Shown piece by piece: positions 31,562 to 38,735 of a DNA stretch of 41,454 nt. The notes under the pieces are model-generated. The model made no database searches, was not told where the DNA came from, and worked only from the letters and a program-made list of their open reading frames with translations. This DNA is from an uncultured Prochlorococcus sp. (GTDB lineage: Bacteria; Cyanobacteriota; Cyanobacteriia; PCC-6307; Cyanobiaceae), in the NCBI GenBank assembly GCA_902571795.1, contig CACGDL010000008.1, positions 1 through 41,454 on the forward strand. Direction: 5' to 3'. How positions within the stretch are numbered: the stretch's first letter is position 1; each line of letters begins with the position of its first letter. Made by a program: the position numbers and the translations under genes.

Positions 31562-31664
31562 AAAATCTATTAAGCATTAGAAAGTCTTATAAGGTTTTAG
31601 AGGGAAAAATGGCATTCAAAATAAGTTGTACCTTCAAATAGCAGTTATAAGTGATTCGAAACTA

Positions 31665-31710
31665 GTGATTTGGGAGCACTAGGTCACAGGTTCGAACCCT
31701 GTCGCCCCGA
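31665..31710 (+). repeat. tRNA-Pro 3' fragment, core copy 6 (mutated)
   Basis: Three substitutions relative to the intact core: GTGATTT for GTGCTTT, GTCACAGG for GTCGCAGG and GAACCCTG for GAATCCTG. It marks the E5/E6 boundary. Confidence 0.88.
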
Positions 31711-31727
31711 CTCTAATAATCCAATTC

Positions 31728-31756
31728 ACAGAAAGGTTTCCCAGTCTGTCTTTTTT
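31728..31756 (+). terminator. Decayed or variant tRNA-Pro terminator
   Basis: ACAGA / TCTGT stem with a 12-nt loop and T-run, in the position of the AGCGAGT hairpin after copies 1, 2 and 8. Confidence 0.5.
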
Positions 31757-31770
31757 ATTGTGTAATTATT

Positions 31771-31801
31771 GACATCACTCTCTTGATGTCAGTTTGATGT
31801 C
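31771..31801. other. Left-end arm-type sites of cassette E6
   Basis: GACATCA (31771), 6 bp, TGATGTC (31784), 4 bp, TGATGTC (31795): the same inverted-plus-direct triple as at 4388-4419, and at the same distance from the core (61 bp). The right end of E6 carries a different word (34799-34816). Confidence 0.6.
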
Positions 31802-31892
31802 ATTTGCGTGTCTTTTCTTAGTTGTTCGTAGATATTCTTAGATTCAAAAATTAATATGACTGGTAAAGAAGTTAATTTCCTATAATTTTTAT

Positions 31893-32006
31893 ATGGAATT
31901 TTTAACTAATCTTTGGAATAATCAACCAAATAAAGTTATTGGTGTAGGTGTAGCTACAGCAGCATTGTTGGGGATTTATATATTTTTATTAGATATAACT
32001 AAGTAA
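31893..32006 (+). CDS. 37-residue single-pass membrane protein, paralogue
   Basis: Residues MEFLTNLWNNQPNKVIGVG, then a hydrophobic helix and LLDITK. It is related to the protein at 6159-6272 in cassette E2: same length, WNNQPN..IGVG and LGIYI shared. It ends 1 bp before the next gene (32008). Function unknown. Confidence 0.65.
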   Translation: MEFLTNLWNNQPNKVIGVGVATAALLGIYIFLLDITK

Positions 32007-32007
32007 A

Positions 32008-32325
32008 ATGTTTCGACTGCTTCCGTTACCGATTTTTATTTGCATTTATCTATTTTCTTGGTGGAGATGTAAAAAAAATATTATCGCAAGTGATAAGCAA
32101 CTAAAACCTTGCATTGATTGGGCATATCTAAAAAATTTACCGCTTCCCAAAAAACCATCTTTTGTCGAGTTTTATATTGTTTATGTTTCTTCTTTTTTTA
32201 AATTCCCTTTAGGGATAATTATTCAACAACTACCTTTCGCAAAGAAAGTAAGATACTACGAAAGAGAGATGAAATTAATATTTGATAAATGGAATTTAGA
32301 AAAAATAAAAAAAATAACTAACTAA
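32008..32325 (+). CDS. Membrane-anchored hypothetical protein
   Basis: A 105-residue protein with an N-terminal membrane helix (LLPLPIFICIYLFSWW), a basic region with WAYLKNLPLPKKPSFVEFY and a second weakly hydrophobic stretch. It is co-transcribed with the 37-residue gene before it. Not recognised. Confidence 0.55.
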   Translation: MFRLLPLPIFICIYLFSWWRCKKNIIASDKQLKPCIDWAYLKNLPLPKKPSFVEFYIVYVSSFFKFPLGIIIQQLPFAKKVRYYEREMKLIFDKWNLEKIKKITN

Positions 32326-32377
32326 ATCAATATTTAATTGCCATTTCCAATGCGGACAAATTGGAGACAAAAGATGC

Positions 32378-32791
32378 TTAATTGAAAGGTGAAGAGTTAT
32401 TAGTAGGAGCTATAAGTAGAATTTCAAAAACTATCCCAGTTAAGGCAATTGGTAAAACCCAAATACCAATAAATCTATGGTCAAAAAATCTTAAATGATC
32501 TTCACCCCTGAAAACACTTCGTAAAGAAGTAAATAGGGTTTCTGGTTGCTTATAAGATGGCCCATTTTTAGAAGGAGAATATGGCTTAACAAAGGAGGAA
32601 GAAGCAGAAAACTTTGCAATTTTTCTTAAAAAATAAATAGGTAAAACCCATATAGCAACGAATCTTCCACCAAGCCACTGTCTCGCATTAGGCAGAGCAT
32701 ACTCTTTGATAGATTTATTCTCTGGCATTCCAGATTCCAAATTCTTATAAATTTTTTCTAATGTAAATTCATTACTTGATTTATTGATCAT
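32378..32791 (-). CDS. Membrane protein with duplicated RF..IWVLPI segment
   Basis: A protein of about 137 residues. I chose ATG 32791 (preceded by CTGGAAATCAA) because a longer frame to 32896 runs through a strong hairpin. It has two hydrophobic segments that begin alike: GGRFVAIWVLPIYFL and DHRFIGIWVLPIALTG, about 65 residues apart, an internal duplication. The rest is polar. The C-terminal segment is longer and more hydrophobic. No known family, but the pattern of Arg before a helix recalls pigment-binding membrane proteins; this is speculation. Confidence 0.55.
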   Translation of the reverse strand: MINKSSNEFTLEKIYKNLESGMPENKSIKEYALPNARQWLGGRFVAIWVLPIYFLRKIAKFSASSSFVKPYSPSKNGPSYKQPETLFTSLRSVFRGEDHLRFFDHRFIGIWVLPIALTGIVFEILLIAPTNNSSPFN

Positions 32792-32831
32792 TTGATTTCC
32801 AGAAAAATTTACTTTAAAGGTGAAATAAATA

Positions 32832-32880
32832 AAAATATTCCTAACTACTAAAATAACTAAAACGTAGCTAGGAATATTTT
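32832..32880. other. Long, nearly perfect hairpin
   Basis: AAAATATTCCTA-A-CTAC pairs with GTAG-C-TAGGAATATTTT, a 16-17 bp stem with one mismatch, loop of 15. It lies just upstream of the gene ending at 32791 on the minus strand. It may be a bidirectional terminator or a leader structure. Confidence 0.5.
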
Positions 32881-33066
32881 CGTTGGCTAGGTTCATAAAG
32901 ACGGAATCTATACCGTTGCAGATTCGCCAAATATCTACATATTCTTTATAAATAAAAAACTCTATTTTAAAAAGTAAATAATATACATAATCATGAATAA
33001 AATTTAATAACTGGATTTATATAGAAAATTAACTTTAATGTTCCTGACTATTAAAAATTATTTAAA

Positions 33067-33148
33067 CCTCATTTTCTAAGATTGCGAAAAAGAAAATGAG
33101 GTCAAAGGGAGGTTCTCATTACGAACCGCTTTATCAAAGCTAGCGGTT
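33067..33148. ncRNA. Candidate structured RNA region
   Basis: Within the gene-poor stretch 32881-33253 there are three stem candidates: CCTCATTTTCT / AGAAAATGAGG (33067-33101, perfect 11 bp), GGTTC / GAACC near 33112-33127, and AACCGCT / AGCGGTT (33124-33148). The last two share GAACC and so exclude each other. It may be a small RNA or a switch; the strand is not known. Confidence 0.35.
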
Positions 33149-33253
33149 AGTAGATTGCCCTAATATCTACTTATATATTTATATAATGAGTTTTAAAATA
33201 CGGGAAGATTAATTTTATACAAATAAGTGTTTAATATTTTATGTAATTATTAC

Positions 33254-33352
33254 CTAGGAAAAACTAATTAATGTACTTACAATAATTATTGAAAGATAAA
33301 AAAATGCATAAAGAGAAACTGCAAAAAACAAATACTGTTCAATTGGAATCAT
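33254..33352 (-). CDS. 32-residue single-helix membrane protein
   Basis: Residues MIPIEQYLFFAVSLYAFFYL, then a hydrophobic run to LISFS. The size and topology are like small photosystem subunits such as PsbM or PsbT, but no signature can be named. It lies with the other small membrane proteins of cassette E6, 35 bp after the gene at 33388-33576 on the same strand. Confidence 0.5.
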   Translation of the reverse strand: MIPIEQYLFFAVSLYAFFYLSIIIVSTLISFS

Positions 33353-33387
33353 GACAGGGTATTAATTTAAGGGTAAGAAAAATTTGA

Positions 33388-33576
33388 TTAATTTTTTGTT
33401 AAAAAGATATTCTCTAAAATATAACTTTGTTCAATTGATTCATTTTTAAGAGAAATATTTTTTGGCAAATTATTATTTGTATAATTAAAAGCACCCCATT
33501 TTTTTAGCCAAAACAAGGTATAAAAAAATACGATTAAAAAAGGTGCTCCAACAATTAAAAATCTAATATCCATCAA
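33388..33576 (-). CDS. Small membrane protein, related to the N-terminus of the PsbF-like protein
   Basis: A 62-residue protein beginning MMDIRFLIVGAPFLIVFFYT and continuing LFWLKKWGAF, with a polar, Asn-rich tail. Its first 30 residues match the start of the neighbour at 33586-33882 (MD.R.L.V.AP......T.FWL..W..F). The start vaguely recalls PsbY. Only 9 bp separate it from the neighbour. It may be a truncated duplicate that lost the PsbF-like part. Confidence 0.6.
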   Translation of the reverse strand: MMDIRFLIVGAPFLIVFFYTLFWLKKWGAFNYTNNNLPKNISLKNESIEQSYILENIFLTKN

Positions 33577-33585
33577 AATTTCCTA

Positions 33586-33882
33586 TTAATAAGATTTAAA
33601 CTGCATTGCCAATATTGCTCCAAGGAAGAAAACGGTTGGAATCCCTAGGGCATTAACTGCTGCGGTTCTTACAGTAAATACTGGATAACCTTCTGCTGGT
33701 CTGCCAGTATCAGGAATTAATGCTGAATCTTCCCATACTTGATAATTTTTAAAAGGAGCTACTCCCCTCTTTGGTAATCCCAATGGTGTTAATCTAAATA
33801 CATCCCACCTACCTAACCAAAAGACTGTAAATATCCATGAGAATATTATTGGTGCAATAACAAGTAAAATCCTGAAATCCAT
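33586..33882 (-). CDS. PsbF-like (cytochrome b559 beta) protein without heme His
   Basis: A 98-residue protein with two membrane helices. The first (residues 4-23, [14 protein letters not shown]) is PsbY-like. A linker follows, and the C-terminal 33 residues ([15 protein letters not shown], then [15 protein letters not shown]) match PsbF very closely. In PsbF the heme-ligating His stands in VH.L; here it is Asn77 (AAVNAL). Heme binding as in cytochrome b559 is therefore unlikely. It could replace or mimic PsbF during photosystem II assembly, or act as inhibitor. The canonical psbEFLJ operon is not in the window. Confidence 0.8.
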   Translation of the reverse strand: MDFRILLVIAPIIFSWIFTVFWLGRWDVFRLTPLGLPKRGVAPFKNYQVWEDSALIPDTGRPAEGYPVFTVRTAAVNALGIPTVFFLGAILAMQFKSY

Positions 33883-34102
33883 TTCTAAAAAGTAATGATA
33901 AATTTGATTATTATTTTGTCTTTTTTAGTTAAATAAATGATTTGATCATTAACTTATATTTAAAGAAAAACCTCTAATAACATTGTTTCTAATCATTAGT
34001 AACATCATGAAATGATTAATTGATTTATTTAAAGTATATTTTTTTGGATTGCGATATTTAGATATTTTTTTTGATGTAGATTTTAGGTAATTAAAAAAAA
34101 AT

Positions 34103-34471
34103 ATGGAAACCTTTAAATTCTTACTTTTTGGTTTTGCAGGCGTTAGTCTAGTTTTTTGGGTAGCAATAATAGCTTTGTGGCATGCATACATGTTTCCAAG
34201 ATTCTTCAATGAAGATAAAGGCTTAAATTCTGTTATCAATCAAGAAATAAAAGTTTCTACAGATCCAATCTTAGGCAGTTTGGTTAACAGCAATAATTTC
34301 AGAAATAGAGATAAATATTCAATGAAAAGTTTTGTTATTGCAGACTTTTCATCTGAGAGTAATAATTTCAAACTGAATAAATTCTACACAACAGTAATGA
34401 TAGGAGTTGCTTTTGCTAGTTTTATTTTTCTCACTTATGGATTAAGCAGTTCAATAACAACGGTAAGTTAA
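34103..34471 (+). CDS. Two-helix membrane protein, unknown
   Basis: A 122-residue protein: an N-terminal helix (FLLFGFAGVSLVFWVAIIAL) followed by WHAYMFPRFF, a polar loop of about 55 residues, and a second helix (TVMIGVAFASFIFLTYGLS). It is directly followed by a 27-residue membrane peptide gene (TAA then ATG). Not recognised; context suggests a thylakoid location. Confidence 0.6.
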   Translation: METFKFLLFGFAGVSLVFWVAIIALWHAYMFPRFFNEDKGLNSVINQEIKVSTDPILGSLVNSNNFRNRDKYSMKSFVIADFSSESNNFKLNKFYTTVMIGVAFASFIFLTYGLSSSITTVS

Positions 34472-34555
34472 ATGGAATCTATATATGTAATTGTTTTTAT
34501 TACTTGCTTTGTTTATTTAATTTTTGACTCATTCAAAAATATAAATATTAAATAG
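34472..34555 (+). CDS. 27-residue membrane peptide
   Basis: MESIYVIVFITCFVYLIF, then DSFKNINIK: one helix and a short basic tail. Its ATG touches the stop of the gene before it. The size is like PsaM/PetN-type subunits; no family is recognised. Confidence 0.45.
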   Translation: MESIYVIVFITCFVYLIFDSFKNINIK

Positions 34556-34559
34556 ACTG

Positions 34560-34721
34560 CTAATGTTTTTTGCCAGCTAATAAAATTTTTCTTCTTATAT
34601 AAAAGAATACTACTGTAGTAATTATCATTGCAGGTGGATGAAATGATATTGAATTTAGATATTCGAAGTAATCAAATGATTCCAAAATTTTTGCTCGTAA
34701 TTCCCCAAAACTATATTCCAT
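34560..34721 (-). CDS. 53-residue membrane protein
   Basis: Begins MEYSFGELRAKILESFDYFE, then SISFHPPAMIITTVVFFYIR and a basic end. The N-terminal part is amphipathic and one membrane helix follows. It is convergent with the previous gene, 4 bp apart. Not recognised. Confidence 0.5.
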   Translation of the reverse strand: MEYSFGELRAKILESFDYFEYLNSISFHPPAMIITTVVFFYIRRKILLAGKKH

Positions 34722-34798
34722 CTCTCAAATTTTTATTGATTTAAATAGATCAATATCTTGTATAAAATGCTAGTCAAATTTTTCTTAACTAATATTTT

Positions 34799-34816
34799 GC
34801 GTACAAATTAAGGACA
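34799..34816. other. Right-end arm-type sites of cassette E6
   Basis: GCGTACA (34799), 4 bp, AAGGACA (34810), 94 bp before core copy 7. The words and the following 90 bp resemble those at 5621-5730 (GTGGACA type), and not the TGATGTC word of the left end of E6. Confidence 0.5.
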
Positions 34817-34910
34817 AATATTACTTTATTTGTCACGACAAACTTTACAGAATCATGCAAATAATTAGATATAACTTGAAATCCTAGTGCTAAACTATGG
34901 CTTTTATTAA

Positions 34911-34956
34911 GTGCTTTGGGAGCACTAGGTCGCAGGTTCGAATCCTGTCGCCCTGA
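34911..34956 (+). repeat. tRNA-Pro 3' fragment, core copy 7 (one change)
   Basis: Intact except for CGCCCTGA instead of CGCCCCGA at the 3' acceptor strand. It has no terminator hairpin after it. It marks the E6/E7 boundary. Confidence 0.9.
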
Positions 34957-34985
34957 GTGACTTCTCAAAATTTTTAAAAACGTTT

Positions 34986-35014
34986 CGGGCGAGGAATTGG
35001 CGAGGATTTGTATA
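34986..35014. other. Left-end arm-type sites of the SDH cassette E7
   Basis: CGGGCGA (34986-34992), 4 bp, TTGGCGA (34997-35003), 4 bp, TTGTATA (35008-35014). The right end of the cassette has CGGGCGA, 4 bp, CGGGAAA, 4 bp, TTGTATA (38465-38493). The region to 35150 holds no gene. Confidence 0.6.
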
Positions 35015-35150
35015 ACTTTTAAGGGTATATAAACAGTTTTTAAGATGAATATGCATCAATAAGGCAATTTTTATATACAGAGATTTTCTCACATTATTAA
35101 ATGTTTGATTAAAATTGGGGAAATAAATTTAAAACATTAATATTTAATTT

Positions 35151-35765
35151 TTGGACCTAGAAATTCTTACACAAAAATTTCAATCTTACAGTGGATTAGT
35201 ATTAGTTTTCTTTATTACAGTTCATCTTGCAGGTGTTATTTTTGCAGGAATTAATCCTGATGCTTTTGAAATATACGCGACAAATTTACATTCGAGTTTA
35301 TTTTTACCTTATTCAGAAATAGTACTTGCCACAACATTCATAATTCATATTTTTCTAACATTAAAAAAGGTTTTAAAAAATAGATCAAGTAATAAAGCAA
35401 TTTTAAAGACTAGGAGAAATGATTACTTAGGAGTACTTGCATCCAAAGTTCAACCTTTTACAGGCGTAATCTTAGCTTCCTTTTTAATAATTCATCTCTT
35501 GCAATTAAGATTCCCTAGACCTGACGATAACTTGGAGTTAATTTCTTTAAAAAATAAATTGGGAGGAGTTCATATTTTAGTTCTTTATTCCTTAGCATCA
35601 ATCTCACTTTTTTTTCATATGGTACAAGGTATTGAATCAGGTCATAGAAGTTTAGGGATCTTAAGTCAAAGTAATTCGTTAAAAATAAGATATATAAGTA
35701 GATTTATATCTATAATTTTTGGACTTTCTTATTTAATAATGACTTTTTACTTAAGATTTAAGTAA
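35151..35765 (+). CDS. sdhC: Succinate dehydrogenase cytochrome b subunit
   Basis: This 204-residue protein has five membrane helices and several conserved His: FITVHLAGVIF, TFIIHIFLTLK, FLIIHLLQLRF and FFHMVQGIESGHRSLG. This is the cytochrome b558 (type B, two-heme) family that anchors SdhAB and passes electrons to quinone. The start is TTG 35151; no ATG fits. It is followed by sdhA after 4 bp, the C-A-B order usual for this family. The whole set is bounded by tRNA-Pro fragments with matching arm sites. Confidence 0.85.
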   Translation: MDLEILTQKFQSYSGLVLVFFITVHLAGVIFAGINPDAFEIYATNLHSSLFLPYSEIVLATTFIIHIFLTLKKVLKNRSSNKAILKTRRNDYLGVLASKVQPFTGVILASFLIIHLLQLRFPRPDDNLELISLKNKLGGVHILVLYSLASISLFFHMVQGIESGHRSLGILSQSNSLKIRYISRFISIIFGLSYLIMTFYLRFK

Positions 35766-35769
35766 TAAA

Positions 35770-37695
35770 ATGAATAACTTCATTAATCCAAATTTGCCAA
35801 CAGGAGAAGTAGAAGGAGCGTGGCAAAAAACAATTAAAAACCTGTCAAATCTTACTATTGAAAATAAAAATAAATTTGAAATTATTATTGTAGGATGCGG
35901 CTTATCAGGCAGTTCTGCTGCAGCTACTCTCGCTGAGGAAGGATTTAAGATTAAACTTCTCACTTATCATGATAGTCCCAGAAGAGCACACTCAGTATCA
36001 GCCCAAGGGGGTATTAATGCGGCAAGATCGATATTAGATGAAAAAAATAAAATTGTTATAGATCAATTATTTCAAGACACCGTACTTGGAGGTGATTTTA
36101 GAGCTAGAGAAGCAAGTTGCCAACGTCTTTCTGAATTAAGTAGTTCCATAATTGATCAGTGTGTCTCACAAGGAGTACCTTTTGCTCGTGAATATGATGG
36201 AACTCTTGCTACCCGAAGATTTGGAGGTGCTGTAGTTAGTCGAACTTTTTACGCCCGAGGTCAAACAGGACAACAGTTACTATATGGAGCTTATCAAGCC
36301 TTATCGCGACAGGTGAATCTTGGAAATATTGAACTTTTTACAAAAAGAGATGTGCTTGATTTGGTAATTGTTAATGATATTGCAAGAGGAGTAATTGCAA
36401 GAAATTTAATTAATGGAAATTTAGAGACTTATAAAGCAAATTGTGTTGTTTTAGCAACTGGAGGATATAGCAACGTCTATTACCTATCAACAAATTCATT
36501 AAAATCGAATGCCACTGCAATTTGGAGGGCCCACAAAAGGGGGGCGAATTTTGCAAATCCCTCTTTCACACAAATACACCCAACATGTATCCCTCCTGAA
36601 GGTATTTATCAAAGCAAATTAACTTTAATGAGCGAAAGTTTAAGGAATGATGGAAGAATTTGGTTACCAAAAAAAATTAATTCAAAAGATGATCCAGAAA
36701 ATATTCCAGAACATGAAAGAGACTATTTTCTGGAAAGGCAATATCCTAAATATGGGAATTTAGTTCCCAGAGATGTCGCCTCTAGAAGAGCAAGAGAGAT
36801 CTGCGAAAAAGGTTTTGGGATTGGCTTTGGTGGTAAAGGAGTATATCTTGATTTACAAGACTCAATAAATAGAGATGGATTAGAGGTAATAAAGGCTAAA
36901 TATGGGAATTTATTAGAGATGTATGAACGAATTGTCGGTGAAGATCCAACAAAAGTACCTATGAAAATTTATCCAGCCCCTCATTACACAATGGGTGGAT
37001 TATGGGTGGATTACAATTTAATGAGTAATATAGATGGCCTTTTCGTTTTAGGAGAAGCTAACTATTCTGTTCATGGCGCTAATCGGCTAGGTGCAAATGC
37101 TTTATTGCAATGCTTGTGTGATGGATACTTTATATCACCAAAAACTATCACCTCTTGGTTAGCAAATAATAAGAGTATGGATAACAGAAGTATTGATGAG
37201 GCTTGTAAAGAGGCTTTAAATTACGTCGATAAAAAAGTTAAAGCTTTACAAAAAATAAAAGGTGAAAAACCTGTTGACTATTTCCATAGAGCTCTAGGGG
37301 AAATAATGATCTCGAAATGCGGTATTACTAGAAATAGAAATGACCTAAAATCTGCCCTTGAAGAAGTAGAAATTTTAAGAAATAATTTTTATTCTAATTT
37401 AAAAATACCTGAAACAAATTCTGGTTTAAATGTAGAGCTTGAGAAAGCTCTGAGGGTAGAAGACTTTTTTGAACTCTCCATACTTATGATTAAAGATGCT
37501 ATTGAAAGGGAGGAATCATGTGGAGCCCATTTCAGAGAAGAATATCAAACTAAGGAAGGAGAAGCAAAGAGGAATGATGAACTTTTCTCCCACATAGCAG
37601 TTTGGAAATTTAATTCTGATAATAATTCTCATATAAGATTTTCTGAAGACCTAAACTTCAAGAAGATTAACTTAAATACTAGAAACTATAAATGA
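35770..37695 (+). CDS. sdhA: Succinate dehydrogenase/fumarate reductase flavoprotein
   Basis: This 641-residue flavoprotein has the FAD-binding VGCGLSGSSAA (residues 41-51), the covalent FAD site His74 in RRAHSVSAQGG, substrate-site THIS-type blocks (FTQIHPTCIPPEG, then RDVASRRARE), HYTMGGLWVDYN and HGANRLGANALLQCL at the C-terminal part. Its length agrees with the Bacteroidetes/epsilon-type SdhA associated with b558 anchors. It oxidises succinate to fumarate. It overlaps sdhB by 4 bp (ATGA). No missing residues seen, so it should be active. Confidence 0.95.
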   Translation: MNNFINPNLPTGEVEGAWQKTIKNLSNLTIENKNKFEIIIVGCGLSGSSAAATLAEEGFKIKLLTYHDSPRRAHSVSAQGGINAARSILDEKNKIVIDQLFQDTVLGGDFRAREASCQRLSELSSSIIDQCVSQGVPFAREYDGTLATRRFGGAVVSRTFYARGQTGQQLLYGAYQALSRQVNLGNIELFTKRDVLDLVIVNDIARGVIARNLINGNLETYKANCVVLATGGYSNVYYLSTNSLKSNATAIWRAHKRGANFANPSFTQIHPTCIPPEGIYQSKLTLMSESLRNDGRIWLPKKINSKDDPENIPEHERDYFLERQYPKYGNLVPRDVASRRAREICEKGFGIGFGGKGVYLDLQDSINRDGLEVIKAKYGNLLEMYERIVGEDPTKVPMKIYPAPHYTMGGLWVDYNLMSNIDGLFVLGEANYSVHGANRLGANALLQCLCDGYFISPKTITSWLANNKSMDNRSIDEACKEALNYVDKKVKALQKIKGEKPVDYFHRALGEIMISKCGITRNRNDLKSALEEVEILRNNFYSNLKIPETNSGLNVELEKALRVEDFFELSILMIKDAIEREESCGAHFREEYQTKEGEAKRNDELFSHIAVWKFNSDNNSHIRFSEDLNFKKINLNTRNYK

Positions 37696-38423
37696 GAGAT
37701 TTTATTTCAATTAAATTTAAAGTTTGGAGGCAAGTTAGTAATGAATCTAACGGGTTATATGAAGAATTTAGTTTAGAAAAAGTATCTATAAAATTATCTT
37801 TACTCGAAGCCTTAGATCAATTGAATGAAGAATTAACAACTAAAAATATTAGGCCTATTACCTTTGATCACGATTGTAGAGAGGGAATATGTGGTAGTTG
37901 TGGTTTTTTAATAAATGGTCAACCTCATGGGCCAAAAAGAGGTACAGCTACTTGTCAGCTTTATATGAGAAATTTTAAAGATAATGCTTTGATAATCCTT
38001 GAACCATGGCGAGCAAAATCATTCCCAATCATCCAAGACTTATCAGTAGATAGAAATGCATTGGATAAATTAATTATTTCGGGTGGCTATTTTTCTACTG
38101 AGACTGGTAATTCACCGGATGCCAATTCAATTCCAATAAGTCCTAAACAAGCATTTTCGTCTTTTGAAACCGCTACGTGTATAGGTTGTGGGGCTTGTGT
38201 TGCAGGATGTAAAAATGCATCATCAAGTCTTTTTGTAGCTGCGAAACTAGCTCATTTAGGACAACTCCCTCAAGGGATTAATGGTAAAAAAGAAAGGTCA
38301 ATAAAAATGCGAAAACAAATGACTATTGAAGGTTTTGGTCAATGTAGTAATAATCTTGAATGCGAGGCTGTTTGCCCCAAAGAAATATCCGCCGATTGGA
38401 TTAGCTGGATGAATAAAAGTTGA
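37692..38423 (+). CDS. sdhB: Succinate dehydrogenase iron-sulfur subunit
   Basis: This 243-residue subunit has the [2Fe-2S] ligands Cys62, Cys67, Cys70 (DCREGICGSCG) and Cys88 (TATCQL), then CIGCGACVAGC and a final CSNNLECEAVCPKE, giving the remaining Cys for the [4Fe-4S] and [3Fe-4S] centres. It links SdhA and SdhC. It is translationally coupled to sdhA. The operon ends 42 bp before the right-end arm sites of the cassette, so the cassette carries nothing else. Confidence 0.95.
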   Translation: MRDFISIKFKVWRQVSNESNGLYEEFSLEKVSIKLSLLEALDQLNEELTTKNIRPITFDHDCREGICGSCGFLINGQPHGPKRGTATCQLYMRNFKDNALIILEPWRAKSFPIIQDLSVDRNALDKLIISGGYFSTETGNSPDANSIPISPKQAFSSFETATCIGCGACVAGCKNASSSLFVAAKLAHLGQLPQGINGKKERSIKMRKQMTIEGFGQCSNNLECEAVCPKEISADWISWMNKS

Positions 38424-38464
38424 GAAATTTCATTGAATTAAATTTATAAAACCTTTTTAAATTT

Positions 38465-38513
38465 CGGGCGACAAACGGGAAAGGAATTGTATATTTACGG
38501 ATAATTTTGTATA
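38465..38513. other. Right-end arm-type sites of the SDH cassette E7
   Basis: CGGGCGA (38465-38471), 4 bp, CGGGAAA (38476-38482), 4 bp, TTGTATA (38487-38493), and again TTGTATA at 38507-38513. It is 131 bp before core copy 8. The layout equals that at 4131-4179 (E0), with another heptamer. Confidence 0.6.
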
Positions 38514-38612
38514 CCTTTGACCTATTTCTGAGACTAATAACTTCTCTGAAATTACGACTCACTTGCCAAAGCCTGACTTGTTTATTTAGATTACCATCTA
38601 AAATTGGAGGGT

Positions 38613-38659
38613 GGGTGCTTTGGGAGCAATAGGCCCAGTTTCGAATCCTGTCGCCCCGA
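38613..38659 (+). repeat. tRNA-Pro 3' fragment, core copy 8 (damaged)
   Basis: Several changes: GCAATAGGCCCAGTTTCG instead of GCACTAGGTCGCAGGTTCG (including a missing base), rest intact. Flanking sequence resembles that of copy 1 for about 150 bp upstream. It marks the E7/E8 boundary. Confidence 0.88.
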
Positions 38660-38682
38660 CTCAATCAAAATCAATTCATACT

Positions 38683-38708
38683 AGCGAGTTACCCAGACTC
38701 GCTTTTTT
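38683..38708 (+). terminator. tRNA-Pro terminator carried with core copy 8
   Basis: AGCGAGT / ACTCGCT hairpin with a 7-nt loop and T-run, identical in stem and loop to that after copy 1. It would also end sdhCAB transcripts. Confidence 0.85.
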
Positions 38709-38735
38709 ATTGGTCAAGATACAATTACTAGAATT

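Noticed and set aside
32792-32896. N-terminal extension of the gene at 32378-32791
   Set aside because: It runs through a 17-bp hairpin; the internal ATG has a better ribosome site.
33949-34239. Minus-strand 96-residue frame
   Set aside because: Opposite the two-helix protein gene at 34103; Lys/Asn-rich shadow.
4279-34956. The tRNA-Pro repeats as functional tRNA genes
   Set aside because: None has a 5' half (acceptor strand and D-arm) upstream; all are 3' fragments only.
38401-38664. Minus-strand 87-residue frame across core copy 8
   Set aside because: It covers the tRNA fragment and arm sites; such frames arise by chance from the repeat.
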